A model generated the notes under the pieces. That model was not told the origin of the DNA and ran no database searches. It worked only from the letters and a program-made list of their open reading frames with translations. This document shows positions 1-8,773 of a stretch of DNA of 50,310 bases, one piece after another. Position numbers and translations under genes: made by a program. The stretch is from JAHFOW01 sp046350595 (lineage in GTDB: Bacteria; Planctomycetota; Brocadiia; Brocadiales; Brocadiaceae). The stretch is taken from assembly GCA_046350595.1 (NCBI GenBank), contig JAXMAC010000011.1, forward strand, positions 1 to 50,310. The letters run 5' to 3'. Numbering within the stretch: position 1 is the first letter of the stretch; the number at the start of each line of letters is the position of its first letter.

Positions 1-262
1 AATCTTCGAGCCCCAGTTCCCTGATAAGGTCTTCGGCAGTGCCCCGTTTTACCCTCCCTGCTTTTACATCTTCAAGCGACGCACGCACGCGGGTAATATA
101 TGCCTCATCTTCCGCCTCAATCAATTCCCGCTATCGATCTTCGGAAAGCACCACATACCTGGGTTGATTGTTTTTGATTACATGGACAGGACCTTTTTTC
201 AAGGCTTCGTCAACTGCGCCGATTCCCCGTCTTTTAATATCCTGTGCTGCAATAGTGTTCAT
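1..262 (-). pseudogene. Phd/YefM-like antitoxin with in-frame stop (3' end outside window)
   Basis: Reading leftward from the ATG at 260-262, preceded by AAAGGAG, the frame gives MNTIAAQDIKRRGIGAVDEA and continues with a stretch containing NNQPRYVVLSEDR. That pattern (short helix, basic stretch, then RYVVLSE) is typical of Phd/YefM antitoxins, which bind DNA with the N-terminus and neutralise a RelE/Doc-type toxin with the C-terminus. At codon 44 (131-133) there is a TAG where relatives usually have Tyr or another residue before E-L-I-E-A. The same frame then stays open and plausible to the window edge (EAEDEAYITRVRASLED and onward). One base therefore separates this from an intact antitoxin. 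It may be a true nonsense mutation or a base-call error. Any partner toxin would lie left of the window. Confidence 0.6.
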
Positions 263-439
263 ATTATAGACTCCTTTCAGTACCTGATTTGGTACCGAAT
301 ATGCCTGTCTTTAGACTGTCCAGTCCACAACCTTCAGATTTTATAACAGTTCAACCTACTCGAAATAAATACAGAATTACACTTTTCGTTCGACTAAGCT
401 CACGCCGAAGGCTCACGACAAAGTCAAAGGAGGATTGAC

Positions 440-500
440 ACACCCCTTAGCCCCTCTCCAGAGGGGATTTCGTTAAGTCCCCGTTAACAAAGCGGGACTA
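440..500. repeat. G/C-run palindromic repeat fragment at the broken end of vapC
   Basis: A block of C-runs facing G-runs (CACCCCTTAGCCCCTCTCC then GAGGGGATTTCG). It resembles the C/G-run repeats at 30536-30571 and 37458-37535. It begins close to where recognisable vapC coding sequence ends, so insertion of the repeat or a rearrangement at it may have truncated the toxin gene. That causal link is inferred. Confidence 0.4.
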
Positions 501-549
501 CGTCGTGCCGACTTTTGTTGAGGTAAATGCAAATATTGGTATCAAGCAT
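484..549 (-). pseudogene. vapC: VapC toxin remnant (N-terminal 21 codons)
   Basis: An ATG overlaps the vapB stop codon (ATGCTTGA, 542-549), the usual coupled arrangement in vapBC operons. The frame reads MLDTNICIYLNKSRHDVVPLC and then stops at TAA (484-486). The first twelve residues match the start of PIN-domain VapC ribonucleases, whose first catalytic Asp is in the LDTN motif. Full-length VapC proteins are about 130 residues, so over 80% is missing, including the other acidic residues of the PIN active site. The sequence beyond LNK looks like repeat DNA, not PIN domain. The toxin cannot be functional as written. Confidence 0.7.
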
Positions 550-787
550 GAACTTCATCAAACAGCGCCTCCCGCTTCTGTGTTTCAGGCTGTTTTCTTT
601 CGCTCATAAAATCATCAGAAAATTTTTCGAGACTCCTGATAAGTGTGTCCCACGTCTTTTTCGCGGGAATAAGGACAGCCATGTTACCTTCTTTTTTGAT
701 AAACACGTGAGTGCCTTCGAATCTGAACTCTTTTGGCAGCCGCACTGCCTGACTCTGACCATTTTTAAAAAGCTTTGCCTTCTTCAT
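542..787 (-). CDS. vapB: VapB/VagC-type antitoxin (AbrB/SpoVT fold)
   Basis: An 81-residue protein starting MKKAKLFKNGQSQAVRLPKE, the standard swapped-hairpin AbrB DNA-binding domain of VapB/VagC antitoxins (NGxSQAVRLPKEFRF). The C-terminal part (about residues 45-81, WDTLIRSLEKFSDDF) would be the toxin-binding tail. A strong ribosome site (GGAGGTGAAAT) precedes the ATG. The gene is intact and still overlaps the start of its partner vapC, but that toxin is reduced to 21 codons, leaving this antitoxin orphaned. Such antitoxins normally repress their own promoter, which should lie just to the right of 787. Confidence 0.8.
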   Translation of the reverse strand: MKKAKLFKNGQSQAVRLPKEFRFEGTHVFIKKEGNMAVLIPAKKTWDTLIRSLEKFSDDFMSERKQPETQKREALFDEVHA

Positions 788-994
788 ATTTCACCTCCAT
801 ATAGTATGTATTGTTTATATATACTTTTCATGTATGAGTTACAAGGACAAAAACAATTATTATGCCGCCAATACTTCATTTAACTCTTCCAGCGAATTCC
901 GTAAATTGCTTCCAAAAGATAAAAATACATACTAACAGATACAAGTCTATAAAAAGACTTTATAATGTTTTAACGGTGCAGTAAAAGTTGTTTC

Positions 995-1087
995 CTGACG
1001 GCGGCTGGCAATTCACAACGGCGTGCGTGTGTCGGGGGTCGCCAACAGGAACTGGCTCCTCCCAAAAACTTGGAAATTCCTAAACAT
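995..1087 (+). repeat. Dispersed repeat, family B, copy 1
   Basis: This stretch contains GTCGCCAACAG, TGGCTCCT and CCAAAAACTTGGAA and matches the reverse complement of 37303-37377 with small differences. Both copies start CTGACGGCG at one end and finish GGAATTCC or GGAAATTCC at the other. It contains no credible gene. The nearby assembly gap at 1101 may reflect the repeat. Confidence 0.6.
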
Positions 1088-1100
1088 CGAGATATATAAG

Positions 1101-1200
1101 NNNNNNNNNNNNNNNNNNNNNNNNNNNNNNNNNNNNNNNNNNNNNNNNNNNNNNNNNNNNNNNNNNNNNNNNNNNNNNNNNNNNNNNNNNNNNNNNNNNN
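1101..1200. other. Assembly gap (100 N)
   Basis: One hundred Ns, probably a fixed-size placeholder of unknown true length. The start of the ferredoxin gene to its right is lost in it. Confidence 0.95.
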
Positions 1201-1201
1201 G

Positions 1202-1606
1202 TGTATCAAGGTTTGTCCTGCAAAGGCCATTAAGAGGTATCAGGGATTTGCGGATGTAGCCGTGGGTACGCCTATTATTATACCGAAAGAAAACCCATGC
1301 GTTTTATGTAATGGGATGCAGTGCATTTCTGCATGTAAAGAAGGCGCTTTAAAGCCTGTTGAACGTATTGATATGATCAGGATGGGCGTTGCCATGATTA
1401 ACCAAACACGCTGTCTTGCCTGGGAAGGGCAGGATTGCCAGCTTTGTTTTATCAAATGCCCTCTCCAGGGCGATGCAATTTATCAGGAGGATGGCAAGCC
1501 TGTAATTAATGCAGAGAAGTGTGTTGGTTGTGGCATTTGTGAATACACGTGTCATACCATTAACAATACCTGCGCAATTAAGACCGTAACGAAAAGGGGG
1601 GCGTAA
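1202..1606 (+). CDS. NapG/MauM-type polyferredoxin, 5' end lost in gap
   Basis: The open frame emerges from the gap already inside a 4Fe-4S motif (CIKVCPAKAIK) and runs to the TAA that overlaps the next gene's ATG. Further cysteine clusters follow: CVLCNGMQCISAC, CLAWEGQDCQLCFIKCP and CVGCGICEYTCHTINNTC. The CxxW/G-x-DCxLCxxKCP arrangement and the spacing are those of the MauM/NapG family, multi-cluster electron-transfer proteins best known from periplasmic nitrate reductase and methylamine dehydrogenase systems. An internal GTG at 1262 could be read as a start, but the coding signal and an iron-sulfur motif continue upstream of it, so the true start is in or before the gap. The substrate system it serves is not visible here. 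The TAATG overlap with the Mrp ATPase suggests translational coupling. Confidence 0.7.
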   Translation, partial: CIKVCPAKAIKRYQGFADVAVGTPIIIPKENPCVLCNGMQCISACKEGALKPVERIDMIRMGVAMINQTRCLAWEGQDCQLCFIKCPLQGDAIYQEDGKPVINAEKCVGCGICEYTCHTINNTCAIKTVTKRGA

Positions 1607-2571
1607 TGCCTGAATGTACAATTCCATTTACCTGTGAACTTTGTGAAAAGCAGTTATCTTGCCAGTTGGACCAGATTGAGCATAACAAGTGGGCAATCGC
1701 TCAGCGTATGAAAGATATTGCATACAAGGTTGTTGTTATGAGCAATAAAGGCGGAGTCGGTAAGAGTACGGTGACGACAAACCTTGGCGTTGCCCTGGCT
1801 CAAAAAGGTTTTCAGGTAGGTATTGCTGATGCGGATATACACGGGCCAAATATACCCATGATGTTGGGCGTAGAAGGAAAAAGGCTCAAGGGCAGCAGTG
1901 GCGGCGTATTGCCTTTGGAAGTAATGCCGAATTTGAAGGTTGCATCACTTTCATTTTTAATTGAAGATCCGTCGATGCCCGTTATCTGGAGGGATTCTGC
2001 CAAGTGGGATTTTCTCTGCGAGTTAATGGGGAGCGTGTGCTGGGGAAATCTTGATTTTCTCCTCGTTGATTTGCCTCCGGGAACTGGCAATGAGGCTATT
2101 TCTATTATCGAATTGATAGGAAAGGTAGATGGCTCTGTCATCGTTACAACGCCACAGGATGTTGTTCTCCTGGATGTGAAAAAGGCAGTGCTCTTCTGCC
2201 GCGACAGTAATGTGCCTATTATTGGGATTGTTGAGAACATGAGCAGTATGGTATGTCCGCATTGCCACAACCATGTGGATGTATTTAAAACAGGCGGCGG
2301 GGAAAAGATATGCATGGAACTGGGTGTGACATTTCTTGGCAAGATACCTTTGGATCCGGGTATTACGGAGAAATGCGACAAAGGCGAGGCATTTGTCGCT
2401 GCATTTCCTGATTCAGAGTCGTCAAAGTCATTCCATGAGATTGTCAAGAAGTGTGAAATATTTGTAAAGGCTCAGAGAGAAGCCAAGAATAATTATACGG
2501 AATTCATGGAGGTTCCCTTTCTAGGAAAGGTTCCGGTAGACCCCGATTTTGTAAAAGAATCCAAAAGTTAA
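1606..2571 (+). CDS. Mrp/NBP35-type iron-sulfur cluster carrier ATPase
   Basis: A 321-residue P-loop ATPase of the Mrp/ApbC/NBP35 group, which carries 4Fe-4S clusters to apoproteins. The deviant Walker A, KGGVGKST, is at residues 48-55. Also visible are DADIHGPNIP and the Walker B-like LLVDLPPGTGNE, plus the CxxC (MVCPHC) that bridges a cluster between subunits. The N-terminus has extra cysteines (CTIPFTCELCEKQLSC), reminiscent of the N-terminal cluster site of NBP35. A C-terminal extension repeats the core phrase FLGKIPLDP as FLGKVPVDP. It is translationally coupled to the polyferredoxin upstream, so it may mature that protein or its partner; this is inference. Function beyond cluster transfer is unknown. 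Confidence 0.85.
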   Translation: MPECTIPFTCELCEKQLSCQLDQIEHNKWAIAQRMKDIAYKVVVMSNKGGVGKSTVTTNLGVALAQKGFQVGIADADIHGPNIPMMLGVEGKRLKGSSGGVLPLEVMPNLKVASLSFLIEDPSMPVIWRDSAKWDFLCELMGSVCWGNLDFLLVDLPPGTGNEAISIIELIGKVDGSVIVTTPQDVVLLDVKKAVLFCRDSNVPIIGIVENMSSMVCPHCHNHVDVFKTGGGEKICMELGVTFLGKIPLDPGITEKCDKGEAFVAAFPDSESSKSFHEIVKKCEIFVKAQREAKNNYTEFMEVPFLGKVPVDPDFVKESKS

Positions 2572-2712
2572 CTGCTGAATGAATACGTTGAAAAATTTGT
2601 GTATTCGAATCAGAATAAAAATAATATGTATGGTTGATTCGCAAAGCCTTCCATAGGTTATATTTCTCCGCGCCCTTCCTGAAAATTATTTATGTCCAGT
2701 TTATGGTGATGT

Positions 2713-5700
2713 ATGTTTCGGTCAATCAAAAATAAATTAATTGTTTTGTTTTTGATTGCCGTTCTCACGCCATTGCTGATAATGAGGCTTATTGCATATC
2801 CCACCGCGCAAACAAGCATTCAGGAAACGACTATTAGCGATTTGCAGTCTATAGGTTCTCAAAAGGTCGTCCAGGTGGCAGATTGGTTAAATACCCTCAA
2901 ACAAAATGCCCTTCAAATCTCACAAAATCCATTTGTAACATCTGCTGTTAGCTTAGAAAAAGCGGATGTCAATACCGTTTTACCATTCATATCTCATATT
3001 TCCCGCGATGCAGGTTTTCGTGTGTTTATAATCAGCGATGCCTCAGGCGTAGTCAGGTTGTTGACTGATAATAGCATGATAGGTAAAAACATATCCGGTG
3101 TTGAATGGTTTAATTCTATAATCCAGGGCAAGACGCACATTTCGGATAACATTCCTTTAGTTTTCAGCAATTTGCCAGAATTTGAAGGTTGGCAAGCAGC
3201 GTATCTTTCCGTACCCATAAAAGACGGTGAAAAAGGTGTTGTAGGTGTGTTGATGCTTTGCGTTGATTTGTCTCTGTTTAAAAAAGAATGGCAGGAAATA
3301 CGCTATGGCGACGCCTATGACGTGTATGTGGTGAATCAGAACGGCGTGATGATTGCCAAATCGGATTTTAATGAGCAATCAAGCAACATGAGGGATTTTA
3401 AAGAAAGGGCTGATTTTGAAAAGGTTGTCGTTGATCCGCAAACGGGAAGATTTACCAGGAGTGTATTCCAGTGCCTGAATGGAAAAAATGGATATGACGT
3501 GGACGGTTACACAAATTATGTGGGTGAAAAAGTATTGGGGGCGTGGTTTTATATTCCTGAGCTTAAGTGGGGTATTATTACGGAAATGAGCGTTGGGAAA
3601 ATATCTTTAGCAATTAATGACCTCAAGAATCCCATATCGAAAATTCTTTCGTATCTTACCATTGCCGGTGTGATAATGGCGGTTGCCGGGATTGCATTTG
3701 CCGTTTTGATAGGCCAGAAAATTGCCAACCCAATTACAGAATTAATCAAGGCGACGCGGAGGATATCAGCCGGAGATTTATCACAGTACGTTGTGATAAA
3801 GACCAGGGACGAAATTCGTGAATTAGCTGATGCGTTTAATGTAATGGCTGAGTCGGTGCGAGAGAAGACTACAAAACTCCAGGAAGCAAAAAATTTTTTG
3901 AAAAGTATCCTCGTAAGTTCCACAGAACATTCCATCATTGCCCTTGATTTGGATGGAAACATCCAGGCGTTTAATGAGGGCGCCAAAAGGATGTTTTTGT
4001 ATGCGCCAGAGGAATTAATTCAGAAATCAACCATTCAGATACTCTATACAAACGACGACGTGGAATCAGGTATGATTCGAAGAACATTGGAGACAACCCT
4101 GAATGCCGGCCGACATGAAAGCGAAATGCAGTTTTTGCGAAAAAATGGAGACGTGTTTACCGGCTATTGTACATTTACAACCCGTCAATCTATGGATGGA
4201 ATGCCTGTTGGTTTTGTTATGATTACACGGGATATAACAAGACAAAAACTATTAGAACAGGAATTGCATAATTATACGATTCGGCTGGAAAAAATTGTTG
4301 AAGAAAGAACGAGAAAATTACGGGTATCCGAGGAAAAATACCGGCGTCTTTTTGAAAGCAGTAAGGACGTTGTGTTTTTCTGCGATACGGAGTGCCAGTT
4401 TGTAGAGATTAATCAGGCGGGCGTGGACTTGTTTGGGTATGAATTGAAAAACGATATCTTAAAACTGAACCTGATTCGCAACCTGTTCTTTAATCCGGAT
4501 GAAGGTAAAATGGTTAAGGATACGGTGTGTAAAAATGGGTTTATCAAAGATTATGAGGTGGAGTTGAAAAATAAAAGAGGACATCGGGTCCCCTGTTTGA
4601 TGACGGCCAACCTCAGGCGTGATGAACGAAATAATATTATAGGTTATGAGGGTATTATTATTGATCTGACGGAGCGCAAGAGGATTGAGCAGGAAAAGGA
4701 TATTTTAAATAACATCAACAAAATTTTAGCCTCCAGTTTGGATCTCCGCGAGGTTTACAAATCCCTGAGCGCGGAACTCAATAAGGTTATCGATTTTGAC
4801 CGAATGAGTATTACCCTGCTCGATGAAAAAAGGGATGAATTCATCATCTTTGCAGTATCGAAAGATTATCCTGCGTCTAAATTGGAAGAGGGTCTTCACT
4901 ATCCCAAATATGGTACTCTTGCAGGTAAAGTGGTTGAAAATGGCGAGGTTTACATGGTAAATGATACATCCCGTGGTACTTTTTCCACAGACCCTATTTT
5001 ATTAAAAGAGGGCATTAAGTCCCGCTTATCCTATCCATTGATATGCAAAGGAGAGATTATCGGGAGTCTGAATTTCGGGAGCAAAAACGTTCATAACTAT
5101 TCAGAAAACCATGTTGATATTGTCAATAAGATAGCCCCGCAGCTTGCTATTGCAATTGACAACACACGCCTATTTGATAAAATTAGAGAGTCTGAGGAAA
5201 AGTACAGAAATCTCGTAGAAGACATTGAAGACGTGATATTCCGGCTGGATAAAAGCGGCAGATATTTATTCCTGAACGGCGCGTTGATGAATGTTGCCGG
5301 ATATGCCCCCCAGGAATTTTATGATAACTCCTCTCTTGCAATGGAGATGATACATAAGGATGATGAGCATCTGGTCAGGGATACGATCAAGAAGGTTATA
5401 GAAGGGGAACTTAAGGTCTCCAAGGATTTAGAGTACAGGATTTATTGTAAAAATGGTGAGGAGCTCTGGGTATCCCAGAATACCTATCCCATTAAAAATA
5501 AAAAAGGAAACGTTATCGGTATTGAAGGGATTATCCGTGATATTACCGATAGTAAAAGGATAGAAGAACAAATACGCCGTTCCGAACGTTTGGCGTCTGT
5601 TGGAGAATTAGCCGCTTCGATTGCACACGAGATACGTAATCCCCTGGGTGCGATATCAAACTCCGTGTGCATGTTAAAGCGTGACCTTACTTTAAAAGAT

Positions 5701-6294
5701 GACGATGAGAAATTATTAGGGATGGTTGCTGAAGAGACCGAACGGCTAAACAATATTATCACCAACTTCCTTACTTTTGCACACCCGTCAGCATATCATT
5801 TCGTGAGAAGCGATATTACCGAAATTATTGATGAGACGCTCTTTTTATTAGAGCAGGACGTCAGATTTAACAGGGAAATCAAGGTTAATAAGGTTTACGC
5901 CCATGATATCCCCAGGGTTTATCTGGATCGAGACTGGATAAGGAAAGTTTTTTGGAATTTATTGGTAAATTCAATTGATGCAATGCCCGAAGGCGGAAAA
6001 ATATTTATCCGTGTGAGAAAACCCATGAGAGACAATAAGGATGAGATTGAGGTTTTAATTGCAGATACGGGCATGGGGATTCCGCCGGGGATAATAAAAA
6101 AGATATTTGAGCCTTTCTTTACCACAAAGAAATCAAAGGGAACCGGATTGGGACTTTCTATCGTACATCGTATTATTGATAATCACGGCGGCGTGATTGA
6201 CGTGAAGAGTAAACCAAATAAATGGACTGCCTTTACAATACGATTGCCCGTAAGGCATAAACAATTCAAAACCCATTCAGCGCAAATTTCATAA
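2713..6294 (+). CDS. Multi-sensor histidine kinase (dCache-HAMP-PAS-PAS-GAF-PAS-HisKA-HATPase)
   Basis: A 1193-residue membrane kinase. In order: a TM segment (about 10-30), a Cache-type extracytoplasmic sensor (about 40-310), a second TM (about 318-338), HAMP (about 340-392), PAS (about 395-515), PAS (about 545-665), GAF (about 680-830), PAS (about 840-960), HisKA and HATPase. The phosphorylated histidine is His972 in SIAHEIRNP. The ATPase domain shows the N box (NLLVNSIDAM), DTGMGIPPG and GTGLGLSI. There is no receiver at the C-terminus. The NtrC-type regulator begins 12 bp downstream, so the two almost certainly form a phosphorelay pair. The N-terminal 80 residues are clearly paralogous to the output-less sensor at 12588. 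The ligand is unknown. Confidence 0.88.
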   Translation: MFRSIKNKLIVLFLIAVLTPLLIMRLIAYPTAQTSIQETTISDLQSIGSQKVVQVADWLNTLKQNALQISQNPFVTSAVSLEKADVNTVLPFISHISRDAGFRVFIISDASGVVRLLTDNSMIGKNISGVEWFNSIIQGKTHISDNIPLVFSNLPEFEGWQAAYLSVPIKDGEKGVVGVLMLCVDLSLFKKEWQEIRYGDAYDVYVVNQNGVMIAKSDFNEQSSNMRDFKERADFEKVVVDPQTGRFTRSVFQCLNGKNGYDVDGYTNYVGEKVLGAWFYIPELKWGIITEMSVGKISLAINDLKNPISKILSYLTIAGVIMAVAGIAFAVLIGQKIANPITELIKATRRISAGDLSQYVVIKTRDEIRELADAFNVMAESVREKTTKLQEAKNFLKSILVSSTEHSIIALDLDGNIQAFNEGAKRMFLYAPEELIQKSTIQILYTNDDVESGMIRRTLETTLNAGRHESEMQFLRKNGDVFTGYCTFTTRQSMDGMPVGFVMITRDITRQKLLEQELHNYTIRLEKIVEERTRKLRVSEEKYRRLFESSKDVVFFCDTECQFVEINQAGVDLFGYELKNDILKLNLIRNLFFNPDEGKMVKDTVCKNGFIKDYEVELKNKRGHRVPCLMTANLRRDERNNIIGYEGIIIDLTERKRIEQEKDILNNINKILASSLDLREVYKSLSAELNKVIDFDRMSITLLDEKRDEFIIFAVSKDYPASKLEEGLHYPKYGTLAGKVVENGEVYMVNDTSRGTFSTDPILLKEGIKSRLSYPLICKGEIIGSLNFGSKNVHNYSENHVDIVNKIAPQLAIAIDNTRLFDKIRESEEKYRNLVEDIEDVIFRLDKSGRYLFLNGALMNVAGYAPQEFYDNSSLAMEMIHKDDEHLVRDTIKKVIEGELKVSKDLEYRIYCKNGEELWVSQNTYPIKNKKGNVIGIEGIIRDITDSKRIEEQIRRSERLASVGELAASIAHEIRNPLGAISNSVCMLKRDLTLKDDDEKLLGMVAEETERLNNIITNFLTFAHPSAYHFVRSDITEIIDETLFLLEQDVRFNREIKVNKVYAHDIPRVYLDRDWIRKVFWNLLVNSIDAMPEGGKIFIRVRKPMRDNKDEIEVLIADTGMGIPPGIIKKIFEPFFTTKKSKGTGLGLSIVHRIIDNHGGVIDVKSKPNKWTAFTIRLPVRHKQFKTHSAQIS

Positions 6295-6306
6295 TTAAAG
6301 AAGCTT

Positions 6307-7683
6307 ATGTTTAACATCCTGGTTGTCGAAGATCAAAAAAACATGCGCGAGTCTCTCGTTATAGCCTTTAAGAGAGCAGGCTATCATGTGGACAGTGCCG
6401 AGAGTGGAGAAAAAGCAATTGAGCTTTTCGTAAATCACATCTACGATTTGGCTGTTGTTGATCTAAAAATGGAAGCGATGGACGGCCTGGAAGTGCTGCT
6501 GCATATTAAGCATATCAATCCGCATACGGAAGTTATTGTTATGACCGCGTTTGGCACTATTGACAGCGCAATCTATGCAATGCGGAAAGGCGCTTATGAT
6601 TATATTACCAAGCCGTTTCAGTTATCCGATGTGCTTTCCGTCATTGAACGCGCCCTGGAAAAGAAGCGCCTTTCAGACATGGTCTATAACCTTCAAAAAG
6701 AAACCAATGAGACGTATAAATTTGAAGGCGTTGTCGGTAACTCCCCGGTGATGATGCGTATTCTCAATACCCTCGTGGAGTTGAGAAACAGCGAAAGCAC
6801 CGTCCTGATTACCGGTGAGAGCGGGACGGGAAAAGAATTGGTTGCGCGTGCCATTCATAACAACAGCAGGCGGTGGAACAAACCTTTTGTTGTGGTGAAT
6901 TGCGGGGCATTGCCTGAAAATTTGCAGGAAAGCGAATTGTTTGGTCATGCTATGGGTTCGTTTACCGGCGCGATAAAGGATAAAAAAGGTATTTTTTTAG
7001 AAGCACAGGGCGGCACCTTATTTCTGGATGAAATTGGCGAAACATTATTCTCGAGCCAGGTTAAACTCCTTCGATTTTTACAAAATGGCGAGATACGAAA
7101 AGTCGGTGATAATAAGCCGATATATCTTGACGTGCGGGTTATTGTGGCAACAAATAAAGACCTCGACGAGGCTACGCGGAACGGGACGTTCAGAAAAGAC
7201 CTGTTTTATCGGCTGAATGTGATCAGGATTCATCTCCCGCCCCTCAGGGAAAGGAAAGAAGATATTCCCATTTTAATCAATTATTTTGTTAATATGTATG
7301 CGAATAAACTGAAAAGGAAACCGCCTGAGATAAGCGGAGATGCTATGAATATATTGTTAAATTACTCATGGCCGGGGAATATCAGGGAACTTGAAAATGT
7401 AGTCGAAAGGGCGGTTACTTTATCGAAAAACGACCGTATTACTGTCCCGGACCTTGCATTACAAACTTTACCGTTATTGGATACTATAAATATTGCAACG
7501 GAAATGGGAGGTATTCGGGCTGCTCTTGCCTTGCAGGAGAAGAAAACAATAATTGAATCCTTGCGAAAGTATGCGGGAAACCGCAAGCAGGCAGCAAATG
7601 ATCTTGGAATATCCACGACAACTTTGTGGAGAAAGATGAAGGAATACCAGATAATACCGAAAACGAGTTACAATACGGAATAA
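6307..7683 (+). CDS. NtrC-family sigma54-dependent response regulator
   Basis: A 458-residue regulator with a receiver domain (1-120, phospho-acceptor Asp52 in AVVDLKM, Lys in ITKPFQ), an AAA+ domain (about 140-375; Walker A GESGTGKE, Walker B GTLFLDEIGE) and a Fis-type helix-turn-helix (about 410-450, KQAANDLGISTTTLWRKMKE). The sigma54-contacting loop reads GSFTGA instead of the canonical GAFTGA. It is the cognate regulator of the upstream kinase by position. moaA follows after 3 bp, so regulator and molybdenum-cofactor gene are co-transcribed. I did not find a convincing -24/-12 promoter in this stretch, so its targets are unknown. Confidence 0.9.
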   Translation: MFNILVVEDQKNMRESLVIAFKRAGYHVDSAESGEKAIELFVNHIYDLAVVDLKMEAMDGLEVLLHIKHINPHTEVIVMTAFGTIDSAIYAMRKGAYDYITKPFQLSDVLSVIERALEKKRLSDMVYNLQKETNETYKFEGVVGNSPVMMRILNTLVELRNSESTVLITGESGTGKELVARAIHNNSRRWNKPFVVVNCGALPENLQESELFGHAMGSFTGAIKDKKGIFLEAQGGTLFLDEIGETLFSSQVKLLRFLQNGEIRKVGDNKPIYLDVRVIVATNKDLDEATRNGTFRKDLFYRLNVIRIHLPPLRERKEDIPILINYFVNMYANKLKRKPPEISGDAMNILLNYSWPGNIRELENVVERAVTLSKNDRITVPDLALQTLPLLDTINIATEMGGIRAALALQEKKTIIESLRKYAGNRKQAANDLGISTTTLWRKMKEYQIIPKTSYNTE

Positions 7684-7686
7684 ACC

Positions 7687-8658
7687 ATGAATATCGTTGA
7701 TAAATATTTAAGACACATAGACCGGCTCAGAATATCAGTGACGGAACTTTGCAATCTCCGATGTGTTTATTGCAGGCCAGAGAGCGGACTGGAACTTTCC
7801 CGGCACACCGATATCCTTACCTATGAAGAAATTCTGACCCTTGTCCAGCACGCCGTTAAATTAGGAATAAGAAGCTTTCGGTTAACGGGTGGTGAACCCC
7901 TCTACCGGAGAGGCATTGAATATCTCCTGAAGAAGTTGGGGAAAATTCAAGGTATAGAAGACCTTGCGATAACTACGAATGGCATCTGTCTTAAGAAGTA
8001 TGTTAAAATAATGAAAGAGGTTGGGTTATATCGGCTCAATATCAGCCTGGATAGTCTCAACCCGGCAAAATTTGAAAGGATCACGAGAGGCGGTAATTTG
8101 CAGGATGTCCTCGATGGAATCGAAGAAGTTCTTAATTTGGGATTTAAAAATACGAAGATTAATGTCGTTGCCATGAAGGGCGTTAACGACGATGAGTTTG
8201 AAGAGTTTGCACGGCTGACCTTAGAGCAGGACGTTGAAGTGCGTTTCATTGAATACATGGCAATGAATAAAGAGAGTCTGGTATCCGAAGATAAATTCAT
8301 TCCCATGTCTGATATTATTGAGATAATAGCGAAAAATAATGAACTTATAGCGCTTCCCAAACCAAAACTTGGCAGTGGAGCTGCAAAAATTTATAAAATC
8401 AAAGGCGCTATGGGAAAATTGGGATTTGTCTCTGCGGTGAGCCAACCATTTTGCAATTCCTGTAACCGCCTCCGTTTAACCTCAGATGGAAAGATCCGCT
8501 CCTGTTTGCTTTCCGGCGGAGAGGTTGATTTAAAGGCCATTCTGAGAAACAATCCCACCGAAGAAAAACTTACCGAGGCATTCATCCGTGCCGCCAATTT
8601 AAAACCCCCTGTGCACAGCGGTAAAGGACACGTAATCATGCATCAGGTGGGTGGTTAA
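7687..8658 (+). CDS. moaA: GTP 3',8-cyclase MoaA (radical SAM)
   Basis: A 323-residue protein catalysing the first step of molybdenum cofactor synthesis, the radical-SAM cyclisation of GTP; MoaC then forms cyclic pyranopterin phosphate. The N-terminal cluster motif CNLRCVYC (Cys22, 26, 29) and the glycine motif LTGGEPL are present. The C-terminal second cluster shows FCNSCNRLRL and a later Cys in IRSCLLSG. The chain ends in Gly-Gly, the conserved MoaA tail needed for activity. It starts 3 bp after the NtrC-type regulator. moaC lies 630 bp downstream with a truncated foreign-looking ORF in between. Confidence 0.95.
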   Translation: MNIVDKYLRHIDRLRISVTELCNLRCVYCRPESGLELSRHTDILTYEEILTLVQHAVKLGIRSFRLTGGEPLYRRGIEYLLKKLGKIQGIEDLAITTNGICLKKYVKIMKEVGLYRLNISLDSLNPAKFERITRGGNLQDVLDGIEEVLNLGFKNTKINVVAMKGVNDDEFEEFARLTLEQDVEVRFIEYMAMNKESLVSEDKFIPMSDIIEIIAKNNELIALPKPKLGSGAAKIYKIKGAMGKLGFVSAVSQPFCNSCNRLRLTSDGKIRSCLLSGGEVDLKAILRNNPTEEKLTEAFIRAANLKPPVHSGKGHVIMHQVGG

Positions 8659-8773
8659 ATAAAACATACCGTAGCGCTCAGCAAGCCGCAACCAAAAAGG
8701 TGGTTTTTGGATAATAAACAAGGTATAGTAGTATCCTCATAAATATTAATCAGACAATGTAGAGGACACTACA

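Noticed and set aside
131..133. Suppressed or recoded TAG in the Phd-like antitoxin
   Set aside because: No sign of a recoding element, and many ordinary TAG stops are used in this window (for example infB and moaC), so stop suppression is unlikely.
527..883. Plus-strand ORF of 118 codons opposite vapB
   Set aside because: It lies antisense over an intact vapB with a strong ribosome site and has no protein-like pattern of its own.
2572..2712. Sigma54 (-24/-12) promoter before the kinase operon
   Set aside because: No TGGC-N8-TGC-like spacing could be found in this spacer.
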